64,000 nucleotides of DNA from Rotaria sp. Silwood1 (taxonomy: Eukaryota > Rotifera > Eurotatoria > Philodinida > Philodinidae): NCBI GenBank assembly GCA_905250075.1, contig CAJNOP010000119.1, forward strand, positions 398,771 through 462,770, read 5' to 3'. Positions 62,743-64,000 of this stretch are shown here, one piece after another. The first letter of the stretch is position 1. Every line of letters begins with the position of its first letter. A program made the position numbers and the translations under genes. The notes beneath the pieces are model-generated. The model was given only the letters and a program-made list of their open reading frames with translations. It had not been told where the DNA came from and ran no database searches.

Positions 62743-64000
62743 TATGTTTTATTAAGTGACAGAAAAGATTGTTTTTTTGCTTAAATATACTGTGCTATGA
62801 AACAACTTATTTTTTTGTCAATCTTATAATAAAAGCATACTCAATCCAGAATTGACCATTACCAAACTGGTACGAGAAAAAAAGATTGAGAAAAATAAAG
62901 TTAATGGAATACGAAACGCATAAACTGGGGGGTTTATATGTCATAACAGAAAACTTCGTGTCTGCGTGTGTGGGTACTTGTTTCCAAATGTACTTGTTCT
63001 TTTAATAATGATGGTCTAGCATTTTATTCAGGACTTGTTTCCAGTTGTGAAAAACAAAGAAGTTTAATTGTAGCCCGATGTCAACTAGATAAGTTGCAAA
63101 GCTTCATCGTGCAATGATGAATTATCGCTTCGGTTTTCATCTGAATTTCTTTCCTTATTTCATGAAATTAAATCATACCTAACCCATCACGTTTACAATG
63201 TGAAGAAAAATCCCATCGAACAATTTTCTTTTTCTTCATTGGATTCTTATTTTCCTTGGCTTTTCATCAAAAATAGATGCAAAAGCGTCTATTTTCATTG
63301 CATCTGGCCATCGTTCGCCATCGTTTTCGAGAGAAAACTTATGGATGGAAAAATAATCAAATAAGATATTTTTATTATTCAGGTGTTTAGTATCGGTCTT
63401 AGTAATTCAATAAGAACTTCAAGGATTTGTAATACTGCATAGTGATCAATAGATTCATTGAAACGAATGATCGGCAAGAAGTATTCAGTCATCTTTCAAT
63501 ATTGTTGATGAATTCAGACATGAGTTATTTTCTCAATTACCATCAATCCTTCTCCAGGAACTACATAAAAAAAGATGAAAGACATCAGACTAATAATCAA
63601 ATGAGACAAATTTTGCATTGATTCACAATATGATCTGACATATAATTTAATGATAGAAAAAAACGTTTTCATAACTTTCTGACGAATATTCGTCAAGCTA
63701 TCCCCACACTATTGTCTTTCACATCTACAACAAAAATCGTTAATATGAGATCTCTTCTGTTCTTCAAAAGTGTCAACATTTACAAATGGCGTATTCCTCT
63801 GGTATTGGTAAGTTTAATACTTTGGTACGACAGAATTCATTGTTTTCAAATGACGGAAAATAATAAAATGTTTTCAATTTCCTGACTAGTTACAAAACAT
63901 TGTTTACTACATATCGGTAATTCCAGTGGTTCAACAAATTAACGTTCAAATAATTTTTAACATATGCTACTTTGGCAAATGAATTTCAGAAATGAAGAAA
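62743..64000. other. Right flank with a possible new gene start
   Basis: No confident gene. Open frames such as 63514-63696 (-) are without motif. At 63745-63807 an ATG opens 21 codons (MRSLLFFKSVNIYKWRIPLV) and stops at a good gtaagt donor. A possible second exon is 63890-63916. If real, the gene continues past the window edge; the N-terminus could be a signal or membrane segment. Confidence in that exon is low (about 0.2). Confidence 0.35.

Noticed and set aside
1-64000. CRISPR arrays, prokaryotic operons or obvious horizontally acquired bacterial genes
   Set aside because: No regular spaced repeats were seen, and every recognised gene has introns and animal orthologues, or is a short eukaryotic family such as URM1.
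1-64000. tRNA, rRNA or telomeric repeats
   Set aside because: No cloverleaf with a convincing T-loop, rRNA-like block or telomere-type array was recognised by eye. A tRNAscan or covariance-model search would be decisive; it was not possible here.

Overview
The window is metazoan nuclear DNA. It is strongly AT-rich, with short GT-AG introns (mostly 50-100 nt), the standard genetic code and recognisable animal orthologues. Low GC, compact genes, acceptor-like sites just 5' of several start codons and the secreted repeat-family gene near 60 kb suggest a rotifer, most likely a bdelloid (Rotaria-like). The species is an inference; the gene identities do not depend on it. All exon models were joined by eye at GT-AG sites. 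Every complete model gives a coding length divisible by three.

Layout. 136-771 (+) is the last exon of a YTHDF-type m6A reader, followed by single-exon URM1 (1483-1776, +). LRRC58 (1894-3308, -) converges on URM1. A six-cadherin-repeat protocadherin with a PDZ-type C-terminus occupies 4563-11446 (-). A MyoD-family factor (13826-16128, -) is followed by a 6.6-kb gene-poor stretch. A cytochrome b561 lies at 22727-23724 (-). ZC3H15 (25328-30145, +) and the palmitoyltransferase ZDHHC16 (30422-33177, +) form a tight same-strand pair. nanos (35506-37705, -) and an Alx-type paired-like homeobox gene (42886-44768, +) sit among mobile-element remnants. An FKBP4-like co-chaperone (48056-49762, -) and IFT140 (50059-58060, +, 32 exons, 1,589 aa) diverge from a 296-bp shared promoter. 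The last gene (59175-62742, +) is a secreted protein of an invertebrate-type family; it carries a frameshift and a premature stop and is probably a pseudogene.

Mobile DNA is all non-autonomous or decayed: three short hAT-type MITEs (10213, 35281, 38334), a longer hAT-like element (27045-27593), a 789-bp foldback with ~310-bp arms (28011-28799), a Tc1/mariner-type MITE (46773-47500), and a possible hAT transposase relic near 34 kb. One MITE fills nearly all the sequence between the nanos stop codon and its likely poly(A) signal. The foldback lies in a ZC3H15 intron, so it would be transcribed as a long hairpin.

The genes do not form one pathway. Two local arrangements suggest shared regulation: the FKBP4-like/IFT140 head-to-head pair, with a perfect match to the relaxed RFX X-box consensus near the IFT140 start, and the ZC3H15-ZDHHC16 pair, a candidate trans-spliced operon. 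No complete, wholly new system was found. The best leads are the nanos 3'UTR element, the intronic foldback, the X-box promoter and the decayed secreted-protein gene.
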